Of a stretch of DNA of 64,000 nucleotides, positions 19,144 through 26,863 are shown in pieces. Source of the stretch: Flavimobilis sp052324925 (GTDB lineage Bacteria; Actinomycetota; Actinomycetes; Actinomycetales; Cellulomonadaceae). Location of the stretch: NCBI GenBank assembly GCA_052324925.1, contig JBQPRE010000002.1; one strand, given 5' to 3'. Both the position numbers and the translations under genes were made by a program. The notes below the pieces were generated by a model. It did no database searches, was not told the DNA's origin, and saw nothing but the letters and a program-made list of their open reading frames with translations. How positions within the stretch are numbered: the first letter of the stretch is position 1; every line of letters starts with the position of its first letter.

Positions 19144-20645
19144 GCGCGCGCCCCGACCCGTCGGCCCCCGTCGTCGAGGCCGAGACCGGTCTTGCGTGGC
19201 GGCGCATGCACCCCGTGACCCCGGTCGTGCGCGGCTGGACGGTCATCGTCGTCATGCTCTTCATCGTCGTGCAGAACTCCCTCGACGACCTCGACGACCT
19301 CGGTGAGGCCGCCGATCTCGCGCGCGGCGTGGGACTGCTGTGGATCGTCGGCGGTCTCGCCGCCATCATCGCCGTCGTCGTCGTGTACTGCTGGGTCGCG
19401 TGGCGCATGACCCGCTATGCGATCGGTGCGAACGCGGTCCACCTGCGCAAGGGGATCCTCTTCCGGCAGCAGAAGCAGGCGCGTCTCGACCGTCTCCAGG
19501 CCGTCGACATCGTCCAGCCGCTCCTCGCGCGCGTCTTCTCCCTCGCCGAGCTCAAGCTCGAGGTCGCGGGCGGTGCGGGCTCAGGTGTGGCGATCGGCTT
19601 CCTGCGCCGGTCTGACGCTGATGCGCTGCGGGCTGACCTCCTGGCCCGCGCTGCGGGCGTCGAGGTCACCGAGGGTGAGGCGGCGCCCGTCGCACCCGAG
19701 CGCGTCCTGTTCGAGGTGCCGTTCGCGACGACGCTGGGCTCGGTCCTGCGCTCGTTCCTCACGCCCGTGCTCGTCCTCGTCGTCGCCGGGATCGTCGTGG
19801 CCTCGATCGTCACGACGTCTGCGGCGCCGCTCGTGTCGTTCTTCCCCATGCTCTTCGGCTTCGGCAGCTATCTCTTCCAGCGGCTCGTCACCGAGGCCAA
19901 CTTCGTCGGCGCGGTCTCACCCGACGGCATCCGGTCGCGCTCAGGCCTGCTCGAGACGCGCGCGCAGACGATCCCTCCGGGCAGGGTCCAGGCCATCCGC
20001 ATGCGCCAGCCGCTCCTGTGGCGGCGCAAGGACTGGTGGCGCGTCGACGTCACTGTCGCCGGCTACACCATGGGCGCCGACACCAAGGAGGTCTCGACGC
20101 TCCTGCTGCCCGTCGGCCCACGCTCGACGGCCTTCGACGCCCTGTGGCTCGTGCTCCCCGACCTTGGCGTCGAGGACCCGCTCGCGCTGCTCGCTGCAGG
20201 TCTCGACGGCTCCGGGAGCGACGGTGGCTTCACGACGAGCCCGCGCTCGGCGCGCTGGCTCGACCCCCTCACGTGGCGTCGCAACGGGTACGCGGTCGCG
20301 GGGCGCGCGCTCGTCGTGAGGCGCGGACGCCTGACGCGCAGCCTCACGCTCGTCCCGCACGAGCGCACCCAGTCCCTCGGGCTTCAGCAGGGCCCCTGGC
20401 AGCGGCGTCTGGGCCTCGCGAGCGTCGCGCTCCACGTGACGCACGGGCCCGTGCAGGCTGTCGTCCAGCACCTCGCCTCGTCCGAGGCTGCGCGCCTGCT
20501 TGATGAGCAGGACACGCGGGCACGGGCCGCTCGTCGCGCCGAGGGCCCCGAGCAGTGGATGCGTCGCGTCGCCCCCGAGCTCGTGGACGCGCTGCCCGAG
20601 CCCGAGGCCGGCCATGCTCCGGGTGAGAGCGAGCCACCCGCGTGA
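19140..20645 (+). CDS. Large membrane bPH2 domain protein (YdbT-like)
   Basis: 501 aa with hydrophobic pairs at about 30-48/64-86 and 195-240, and three bPH2 repeats after them (VHLRKGILFRQQKQARLDRL; IRSRSGLLETRAQTIPPGRV; LVVRRGRLTRSLTLVPHER). Each repeat shows the recurring pattern R-x-G-x2-x-R...L-x-R-x-Q. GTG start overlaps the small bPH2 stop. Partner of the preceding gene; its C-terminal third matches the end of the 723-aa fusion upstream, indicating a duplicated cassette. Function unknown. Confidence 0.78.
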   Translation: MSARPDPSAPVVEAETGLAWRRMHPVTPVVRGWTVIVVMLFIVVQNSLDDLDDLGEAADLARGVGLLWIVGGLAAIIAVVVVYCWVAWRMTRYAIGANAVHLRKGILFRQQKQARLDRLQAVDIVQPLLARVFSLAELKLEVAGGAGSGVAIGFLRRSDADALRADLLARAAGVEVTEGEAAPVAPERVLFEVPFATTLGSVLRSFLTPVLVLVVAGIVVASIVTTSAAPLVSFFPMLFGFGSYLFQRLVTEANFVGAVSPDGIRSRSGLLETRAQTIPPGRVQAIRMRQPLLWRRKDWWRVDVTVAGYTMGADTKEVSTLLLPVGPRSTAFDALWLVLPDLGVEDPLALLAAGLDGSGSDGGFTTSPRSARWLDPLTWRRNGYAVAGRALVVRRGRLTRSLTLVPHERTQSLGLQQGPWQRRLGLASVALHVTHGPVQAVVQHLASSEAARLLDEQDTRARAARRAEGPEQWMRRVAPELVDALPEPEAGHAPGESEPPA

Positions 20646-21601
20646 GTCTCGCCCGCGCGGGACGGCTCGCGGTCGGGGTCGTCGGGGCGGGTCGTGTGGG
20701 CGCCGTCCTCGGCGCGGCGCTGCGCGCGCTCGAGCACGACGTCGTCGCGGTCTCCGCGGTGTCCGAGGCCTCGCTCGAGCGTGCAGCGACGCTCCTGCCG
20801 GGCGTACCTGTGCGCGAGGTTCCCGACGTCGTGCGCTCGGCGCAGCTCGTGCTGCTCGCCGTGCCCGACGACGCCCTGGGCGGCCTCGTCGAGGGCCTCG
20901 CGGCGCTCGGCGTGTGGCAGCCCGGCCAGCTCGTCATCCACACCTCGGGCCGCTACGGCACGCAGATCCTCGCTCCCGCCGCCGCGGCCGGAGCGATCAC
21001 GCTCGCGATCCACCCCGCGATGACCTTCACGGGGACCTCGCTCGACCTCGCGCGTCTCGAGGGCACGGCGTTCGCCGTGACGAGCAGCCCGATGGTCGAG
21101 GCCATCGGTCAGGCGATCGTCATGGAGCTCGGCGGTGACCCCGTCGTCCTTCCCGACGAGCGTCGCTCGCTCTACCACGCAGCGCTCGCGCACTCCTCGA
21201 ACCATCTCGTCGTCCTCGTCTCCCAGGCCGCGCAGGCACTCGGGGCGGCGGGGGTTGAGCAGCCGGGTGCGGTTCTCGGCCCGCTCCTGCGCGCGGCGCT
21301 CGACGGCGCGCTTCGCGCCTCCGACGTCGCCGACTCCTCGCGACCCCCGTCGGCCGCGGACCCGGGGGCCATGACCGCGCTGACCGGTCCCGTCGTCCGG
21401 GGTGACGTCGGGACGGTGCGCGAGCACCTCGAGGTGCTCGCGGGCCTCGCCGCCGAGGAGGACGCGCTCGACGTCCTCGAGTCCTACCGGACCCTCGCGC
21501 GCGCTGCCGCGGCCCGCTCCGTGAGGACCGGACGTCTCGCACCCGCGCCCGCCCGCGAGATCATGGACGTGCTTGCACCCGACCGCTCGGAGGAATCATG
21601 A
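20642..21601 (+). CDS. Rossmann-fold/DUF2520 oxidoreductase next to panC
   Basis: 319 aa. The N-terminal NAD(P)-binding motif GVVGAGRVGAVLG (residues ~12-24) and VLLAVPDD mark a Rossmann domain; the C-terminal half (YHAALAHSSNHLVVLV...ALTGPVVRGD) is the DUF2520 substrate domain. Related to 6-phosphogluconate-dehydrogenase-like reductases. It overlaps panC by 4 nt (ATGA) and precedes panC-panD. Because no panE or panB is visible in the window, a ketopantoate reductase role is an attractive inference, not shown by sequence alone. GTG start overlaps the bPH2 stop. Confidence 0.8.
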   Translation: MSLARAGRLAVGVVGAGRVGAVLGAALRALEHDVVAVSAVSEASLERAATLLPGVPVREVPDVVRSAQLVLLAVPDDALGGLVEGLAALGVWQPGQLVIHTSGRYGTQILAPAAAAGAITLAIHPAMTFTGTSLDLARLEGTAFAVTSSPMVEAIGQAIVMELGGDPVVLPDERRSLYHAALAHSSNHLVVLVSQAAQALGAAGVEQPGAVLGPLLRAALDGALRASDVADSSRPPSAADPGAMTALTGPVVRGDVGTVREHLEVLAGLAAEEDALDVLESYRTLARAAAARSVRTGRLAPAPAREIMDVLAPDRSEES

Positions 21602-22530
21602 CCGGACCGATCATCGCGCGGACGCGCGACGAGCTCGACGCCGCCCTGTGGTCGCCCGAGGAGCTCGCGGGCGTCGACCTCGACGCGTACGACGACGGTG
21701 ACGAGGAGGCGCCGCGCCGCGCCGTCGTCATGACGATGGGGGCGCTCCACGACGGCCACCTCGCGCTCGTGCGTGCGGCCCGTGCCGCTGTCGGGCCCCA
21801 GGGGCAGGTCGTCGTGACCGACTTCGTCAACCCCCTGCAGTTCGGCCCGGGCGAGGACTACGAGCGTTACCCGCGTGACCTCGACGCTGACCTCGCCGCT
21901 CTTGCGCGCGGCAAGGCGCGCGTCGACGTCGTCTTTGCTCCGTCGGCTGACGAGATGTACCCGTCGGACCCCATCGTGCGCGTCACCGCGGGGACGATCG
22001 GCACCGTCCTCGAGGGCGCTGTGCGCCCGGGGCACTTCGACGGCGTCCTCACGGTCGTCCTCAAGCTGCTCAACCTCGTCGCCCCTGACATCGCGGTGTT
22101 CGGCGAGAAGGATGCGCAGCAGCTCCTCGCGATCCGCCGCATGGTGAGCGACCTCGAGCTTCCCGTCGAGATCCTCGGTGTGCCGATCGTCCGCGAGCCC
22201 GACGGCCTCGCGCTGTCGTCGCGCAACTCCTACCTCTCGCGCGCCGAGCACGCCCAGGCGCTCGCCCTCTCGCGGGCGCTGCAGGCCGGCGTCGGGGCTG
22301 GGGACCGCGGCGCGGACGCCGTGCGCGCCGCAGCCGCGGCGGTGCTCGAGGCCGCGGGGGTCGTCCCCGACTACCTCGTCTGCGTCGACCCGACTACCGT
22401 GGAGGACGTGCCCGCGTCCTACGCGGGCAGTGCGCTGCTCCTTGTCGCGGCGCGCCTCGGCTCCACCAGACTCATCGACAACATGGCCGTCACCGTCACC
22501 CAGCCGAGCGCGGGCGACGCCCAGGCCTGA
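21598..22530 (+). CDS. panC: Pantothenate synthetase
   Basis: ATP-dependent joining of pantoate and beta-alanine. 310 aa with the nucleotidyl-transferase motif TMGALHDGH, then LLNLVAPDIAVFGEKDAQQL and LSSRNSYLS, all characteristic. A ~40-residue N-terminal addition rich in Asp/Glu precedes the core. ATG at 21598 overlaps the DUF2520 stop. panD, supplying beta-alanine, follows after 9 nt. Confidence 0.96.
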   Translation: MTGPIIARTRDELDAALWSPEELAGVDLDAYDDGDEEAPRRAVVMTMGALHDGHLALVRAARAAVGPQGQVVVTDFVNPLQFGPGEDYERYPRDLDADLAALARGKARVDVVFAPSADEMYPSDPIVRVTAGTIGTVLEGAVRPGHFDGVLTVVLKLLNLVAPDIAVFGEKDAQQLLAIRRMVSDLELPVEILGVPIVREPDGLALSSRNSYLSRAEHAQALALSRALQAGVGAGDRGADAVRAAAAAVLEAAGVVPDYLVCVDPTTVEDVPASYAGSALLLVAARLGSTRLIDNMAVTVTQPSAGDAQA

Positions 22531-22539
22531 GGATCCCTC

Positions 22540-23025
22540 ATGAACACGACACCCCCCGCGTCGCTTCAGCGTCCCATGATGATCGCGAAGATCCACCGGG
22601 CCACGGTCACGCAGGCGGACCTCCACTACGTCGGCTCGATCACAGTCGACGCCGACCTCATGCGAGCCGCGGATCTCGTTGCCGGCCAGAAGGTCGACGT
22701 CGTCGACGTGACGAACGGGTCGCGCCTGTCGACGTACATCATCCCGGGAGAGGCCGGCTCGGGGCAGATCTGCATCAACGGCGCCGCCGCACACCTCGTG
22801 CACCCCGGTGACACCGTCATCCTCATCGCGTACGGCCTCATGAGCGACGCCGACGCCCGGACGTTCATGCCGCACGTCGTCTTCGTCGACGCGAGCAACG
22901 CGATCGTCGACATCAACGAGGAGCCCGGGCTCGTGCCCGAGGGCTACGGGCTCGAGGCTTCAGGCCTGCCCATCGCCGGGTTCCAGGGGCAGGCGGGGCC
23001 GCAGGACGCGGTGGACCTCGCGTGA
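22540..23025 (+). CDS. panD: Aspartate 1-decarboxylase
   Basis: Pyruvoyl enzyme making beta-alanine for PanC. The self-cleavage site is the Gly-Ser in HYVGSITVD, after which Ser becomes the pyruvoyl group. The 161 aa are longer than the usual ~130: an extra ~13 residues precede MIAKIHRATVTQADLHY and ~20 follow the core. ATG 22540 has gagga 9 nt upstream; ATG 22576 would give the family-standard N-terminus. Its stop overlaps nadB (GTGA). Confidence 0.95.
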   Translation: MNTTPPASLQRPMMIAKIHRATVTQADLHYVGSITVDADLMRAADLVAGQKVDVVDVTNGSRLSTYIIPGEAGSGQICINGAAAHLVHPGDTVILIAYGLMSDADARTFMPHVVFVDASNAIVDINEEPGLVPEGYGLEASGLPIAGFQGQAGPQDAVDLA

Positions 23026-24806
23026 GCCTCGTCGACCCCGGGGTCGCGAGCGCCGCAGCGAGCGCAACCGTGGGTGTGACTCGTCCCGTCCTGGCCCGCC
23101 GGCTCACGGCTCCCGAGCCGGGCTGGACGGTTCACGCGGACGTCGTCGTCGTCGGCTCGGGGATCGCTGGACTCACGGCCGCGCTCGAGCTGCGCTCGCG
23201 GCTTGGCGCGTCAGGCCGGGTCTTGCTGGTCACCAAGGGGGAGTTGTCGTCGGGCTCAACCGTGTGGGCGCAGGGCGGTATTGCGGCGGCGCTCGCGCCG
23301 ACCGACTCCCCGGACGCTCACCTCGCTGACACGCTCGTGGCAGGTGTGGGTGTGTGCGACCGCGCCGCCGTCGAGGTCCTCGTGACCGAGGGCCCCGAGC
23401 GTGTGCGAGAGCTCGTGGCGCGCGGCGCGCACTTCGACCGCGCTCCGGGCGGCGACATCGCGCTGACGCGTGAGGGCGGCCATCATGCGGACCGCATCGC
23501 GCACGCGGGCGGTGACGCGACCGGGGCCGAGATCTCGCGCGCTCTCATCGCGCAGCTCGACGCGGTGCGCAACGACCCGGGCATCGAGGTCGTCGAGCAC
23601 GCGCTCGTGCTCGACCTCCTGCAGGGCGAGCCGACGACGGATGATGAGGGGCGCGAGGTGCCCGGCGCGGTGGCAGGCGTCACGCTCCATGTCATCGGCG
23701 AGGGGCGTCGTGACGGTGTGGGCGCGGTTCTCGCACCCGCCGTCATCCTCGCCACGGGCGGCATCGGTCAGGTCTACCGCTCCTCGACGAACCCCGCGCA
23801 GGCCACGGGTGACGGTGACGCGCTCGCGCTGCGTGCGGGAGCGACGCTCGGTGACGTCGAGTTCGTCCAGTTCCACCCGACCGTGCTGTGGGCCGGCTCG
23901 GGCGTGCGGGGCCAGCTGACTCTCGTCTCCGAGGCCGTGCGGGGTGAGGGAGCGCTGCTCGTCGACATCGACGGTGTGCGCTTCATGCCCGACGTCCACC
24001 CGATGGCAGAGCTCGCGCCGCGTGACGTCGTCGCTCACGCGATCGTCGAACGCCTCCACGCAACCGAGGCCAACCACGTCTTTCTCGACGCCCGTCACCT
24101 CGGCGCGGACTTCCTGCGTGAGCGGTTTCCGACGATCACCGAGCGGCTCCTCGAGCACGGAATCGACTGGACGACCGACCTCGTGCCTGTCGCGCCCGCG
24201 CAGCACTACCACTCGGGCGGGGTCGTCACCGACCTCGACGGACGCTCGACCGTGCCCGGCCTGTACGCGGCGGGCGAGGTCGCGTGCACGGGAGTGCACG
24301 GGGCCAACCGGCTCGCCTCGAACTCGCTCCTCGAGGGCCTGGTCTTCGCGCATCGTGCAGCGGTCGATGTCGCGGCGCGTCTGGCGTCGGGTGAGCTCGC
24401 GCGTGTCGAGCCCGTCGCGACCGACGGTCCGACGGCCCTCGTCCCTGCTGCGATGCGCTCGCGCGTGCAGCGCGCGGCGGCGACGGGGCCGGGGGTCCTG
24501 CGCTCGAGGGAGGGCTTGCTCGCATCTCTCGAGCGCCTTGCCGCCGTCCCGACGAACGGCGGGCCGCGGCCCGCGGGCGTCGTCGACGCACACCCGCAGG
24601 TGGGGGAGTGGGAGACGACGAACCTCCACCAGCTGGCGACCGTCCTCGCCGTGTCGGCGCTCGAACGTGAGGAGTCGCGCGGCGGACATGCCCGGACGGA
24701 CTTCCCCGAGCGGGACGACGCGTGGCTGCTGCGTATCGACATCAGACTGACGCGGCAGGGATCCCTCGAGATCCTCCACGTGCCCCACACCTCGGCCCTG
24801 CACTGA
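23022..24806 (+). CDS. nadB: L-aspartate oxidase
   Basis: FAD enzyme oxidising L-aspartate to iminoaspartate for quinolinate synthesis. 594 aa. FAD motif VVVVGSGIAGLTAALELRSR near residue 40; family signature SSGSTVWAQGGIAAAL; substrate/active region DVEFVQFHPT and HYHSGGVVTD; GEVACTGVHGANRLASNSLLEGLVF near the C-terminus is the FAD-binding end. GTG start overlaps panD. Its usual partner nadA is not in the window; nadC lies one gene downstream. Confidence 0.95.
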   Translation: MSLVDPGVASAAASATVGVTRPVLARRLTAPEPGWTVHADVVVVGSGIAGLTAALELRSRLGASGRVLLVTKGELSSGSTVWAQGGIAAALAPTDSPDAHLADTLVAGVGVCDRAAVEVLVTEGPERVRELVARGAHFDRAPGGDIALTREGGHHADRIAHAGGDATGAEISRALIAQLDAVRNDPGIEVVEHALVLDLLQGEPTTDDEGREVPGAVAGVTLHVIGEGRRDGVGAVLAPAVILATGGIGQVYRSSTNPAQATGDGDALALRAGATLGDVEFVQFHPTVLWAGSGVRGQLTLVSEAVRGEGALLVDIDGVRFMPDVHPMAELAPRDVVAHAIVERLHATEANHVFLDARHLGADFLRERFPTITERLLEHGIDWTTDLVPVAPAQHYHSGGVVTDLDGRSTVPGLYAAGEVACTGVHGANRLASNSLLEGLVFAHRAAVDVAARLASGELARVEPVATDGPTALVPAAMRSRVQRAAATGPGVLRSREGLLASLERLAAVPTNGGPRPAGVVDAHPQVGEWETTNLHQLATVLAVSALEREESRGGHARTDFPERDDAWLLRIDIRLTRQGSLEILHVPHTSALH

Positions 24807-24822
24807 TGCACCGGCCCGCCGA

Positions 24823-24828
24823 TACGAT
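24823..24828 (+). promoter_or_regulatory. -10 box before M15 peptidase gene
   Basis: TACGAT lies 6 nt before the ATG at 24835, the arrangement of a leaderless transcript. Confidence 0.45.
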
Positions 24829-24834
24829 CGCTCG

Positions 24835-25734
24835 ATGAGCCCCTCGGCACGCCCTCGACGTCAGCGTCGTCGGCGTGCCGTGCGTGTTCTCGCGCTTCTT
24901 CTCGTTCTCGCGCCTGCGGGTGTCGTCTATGTCGCCCTCGACATCTGGGAGCCGACACTCCCGTGGGCGACGACGCCCCTGCCGGGTTCTGGCTCGGGGA
25001 CGACGTCGACGGCCTCGACCCCGCCCGCACCGTCTGCGCCCGCGAGCACTCCGCCCGCGAGCACCCCGCCGGCGAGCACTCCGCCCGCGGGGCCCGAGTC
25101 CGCAGGGCGTCACGACCGCGCGGACGAGGTCGGGGAGCCGCATCGCGGGTACGACGTCGACAGTTCCTCGTCGGTCACCGTCGTCGTCAACAAGCGTCGC
25201 CCGCTCGACCCGCTCGACTACACGCCGGACGGGCTGGCTGCGGTGGGCGGCACGTCCGTGATGATGCGGACCGACGCGGCCACGGCCCTGCGCGCGATGC
25301 GTGCGGCCGCACAACGTGACGGTCATCCCATCGGCGTGCACTCGGCCATGCGCACCTACGACGAGCAGGCCCGGACGTTCGAGGGCTGGGTCGCTGAGCT
25401 TGGCGAGGTCGAGGCCGAGCGGTCGTCGGCACGCGCAGGACATTCGGAGCACCAGACGGGGCTCGCCCTCGACGTCGTCGCGCTCGGTGATGCGTGCGGT
25501 GTCATGACGTGCTTTGGCGAGACCGAGGCGTCGCAGTGGCTCACGGAGCACGCCCACGAGTACGGCTACATCGTGCGGTTCACCGCCTCGCATGAGAAGT
25601 GGACGGGCTACCAGCCAGAGCCGTGGCACCTGAGGTACGTCGGCCGTGAGGTCGCCGAGGCGATCCGTGAGGCGGGTGGTCCGTCGCTCGAGGAGTTCTT
25701 CGGGCTCCCCCCGGCCGCGACCTACGCGGACTGA
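24835..25734 (+). CDS. Membrane-anchored D,D-carboxypeptidase, M15/VanY type
   Basis: 299 aa. Arg-rich N-terminus followed by one hydrophobic helix (residues ~15-35), then a Ser/Thr/Pro linker with ASTPP repeats (~55-85) and a C-terminal M15B zinc peptidase domain. Zinc motifs: GHSEHQTGLALDV (SxHxxGxAxD) and EPWHLRYVG (HxxH-type second site, His in PWH). Predicted to remove the terminal D-Ala from peptidoglycan stems outside the membrane. It sits between nadB and nadC, an intrusion into NAD genes; by itself it is not evidence of vancomycin resistance. Confidence 0.87.
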   Translation: MSPSARPRRQRRRRAVRVLALLLVLAPAGVVYVALDIWEPTLPWATTPLPGSGSGTTSTASTPPAPSAPASTPPASTPPASTPPAGPESAGRHDRADEVGEPHRGYDVDSSSSVTVVVNKRRPLDPLDYTPDGLAAVGGTSVMMRTDAATALRAMRAAAQRDGHPIGVHSAMRTYDEQARTFEGWVAELGEVEAERSSARAGHSEHQTGLALDVVALGDACGVMTCFGETEASQWLTEHAHEYGYIVRFTASHEKWTGYQPEPWHLRYVGREVAEAIREAGGPSLEEFFGLPPAATYAD

Positions 25735-25780
25735 CCCGTCGATCCCGTCCAGCGCGGACCGCGCGGTGCCGCCCGTGCGG

Positions 25781-25786
25781 TAGCGT
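25781..25786 (+). promoter_or_regulatory. -10 box before nadC
   Basis: TAGCGT is 6 nt before the GTG at 25793, consistent with a leaderless nadC mRNA. Confidence 0.45.
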
Positions 25787-25792
25787 TCGGGC

Positions 25793-26776
25793 GTGACTTC
25801 CGCGCCCACCCCCGCATCGCCCGCCGCCGCAGCCCCGAACCAGCCCGCCTACCCCGCGGACCCGACGCTCCCGGGTGATTCCGGGCCTGGCCGCGCATGG
25901 ATCGCGGCGACCGTCGCGATGGCGCTCGAGGAAGATCTCGGGACCGAGAACCGCCGTGACGTGACGACGCAGGCGACGATCGACCCGGCGGTGCGCGGCA
26001 CGGCCGATCTGGTCGCGCGCGAGGACGGAACGGTTGCTGGCCTCGGTGCGGTTCGCGAGACGCTCACGCAGGTGTGCGAGCTCTTCGACCTCGCCCCCGT
26101 GCGGATTGAGCACCACGTTGTCGACGGTGCGCGCGTGCGCGCGGGTGACGTGCTAGTGCGGCTCGCTGGCCCGGTTCAGGCGCTGCTCATCGCCGAGCGC
26201 ACGATGCTCAACATCGCCTCGCGCGCCTCGGGCGTCGCGACGGCTGCGCGCGCGTGGTCGGACGTGCTCGACCAGGTGATCCGCCCGGATGGTTCGCGCG
26301 CTCGCGTGCTTGACACCCGCAAGACGACGCCGGGCCTGCGTGCGCTCGACAAGTACGCGGTGCGGTGCGGCGGCGGCACGAACAAGCGCATGGGCCTGTA
26401 CGACGTCGCGATGGTCAAGGACAACCACATCGTGGCGGCCGGCTCGGTGGCCGCGGCCGTCGCGCGCGTGCGCGAGCGCTTCCCCGACGTCGCGATCCAG
26501 GTGGAGGCGGACACGCAGGTCCAGGCGATCGAGGCCGTCGAGGCGGGTGCGGACTTCCTGCTGCTCGACAACATGGACGACGACGCACTGCGCGCGACCG
26601 TCGACGCGGTGCGCGCCCTCGAGGTGGACCGGGGCCGCGTCGAGCTCGAGGCCACGGGCAACCTCACGCTCGAGCGTGCGGCAGACGTCGCAGCGACGGG
26701 CGTCGACTACATGTCTGTTGGTGCCCTCACGCACTCGTCGCCGATCCTCGACCTCGCGCTCGACCTGCTCGCCTGA
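25793..26776 (+). CDS. nadC: Nicotinate-nucleotide pyrophosphorylase (carboxylating)
   Basis: Quinolinate phosphoribosyltransferase, converting quinolinate and PRPP to nicotinate mononucleotide. 327 aa. Motifs: NIASRASGVATAAR, DTRKTTPGLRALDKYAVRCGGG, MVKDNH and the C-terminal phosphate site DYMSVGALTHS. The ~35 N-terminal residues are Ala/Pro-rich and precede the core. GTG start supported by the -10-like TAGCGT 6 nt upstream. Separated from nadB by the M15 peptidase. Confidence 0.95.
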   Translation: MTSAPTPASPAAAAPNQPAYPADPTLPGDSGPGRAWIAATVAMALEEDLGTENRRDVTTQATIDPAVRGTADLVAREDGTVAGLGAVRETLTQVCELFDLAPVRIEHHVVDGARVRAGDVLVRLAGPVQALLIAERTMLNIASRASGVATAARAWSDVLDQVIRPDGSRARVLDTRKTTPGLRALDKYAVRCGGGTNKRMGLYDVAMVKDNHIVAAGSVAAAVARVRERFPDVAIQVEADTQVQAIEAVEAGADFLLLDNMDDDALRATVDAVRALEVDRGRVELEATGNLTLERAADVAATGVDYMSVGALTHSSPILDLALDLLA

Positions 26777-26796
26777 CGCGCCGCGCCGCGCGGGTG

Positions 26797-26824
26797 CGCC
26801 CGCTCGTTCTCCGAGCGGTGGGCG
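26797..26824 (+). terminator. Hairpin after nadC
   Basis: cgccc-gctcg / cgagc-(ggt)-gggcg stem with TTCTC loop 20 nt after nadC stop. No U-tract, so its strength is uncertain. Confidence 0.5.
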
Positions 26825-26850
26825 CGGGGGAGGTGCGGCCGCGGGGTCGG

Positions 26851-26856
26851 TAGAAT
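26851..26856 (+). promoter_or_regulatory. -10 box before lysS
   Basis: TAGAAT, a near-consensus -10 hexamer, 7 nt before the lysS GTG: transcription would begin at about the start codon (leaderless). Confidence 0.6.
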
Positions 26857-26863
26857 CAGGCTC

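Noticed and set aside
24835..25734. Vancomycin resistance locus because of the VanY-like peptidase
   Set aside because: No vanH, vanA ligase, vanX or regulators nearby; M15 carboxypeptidases are common housekeeping enzymes.
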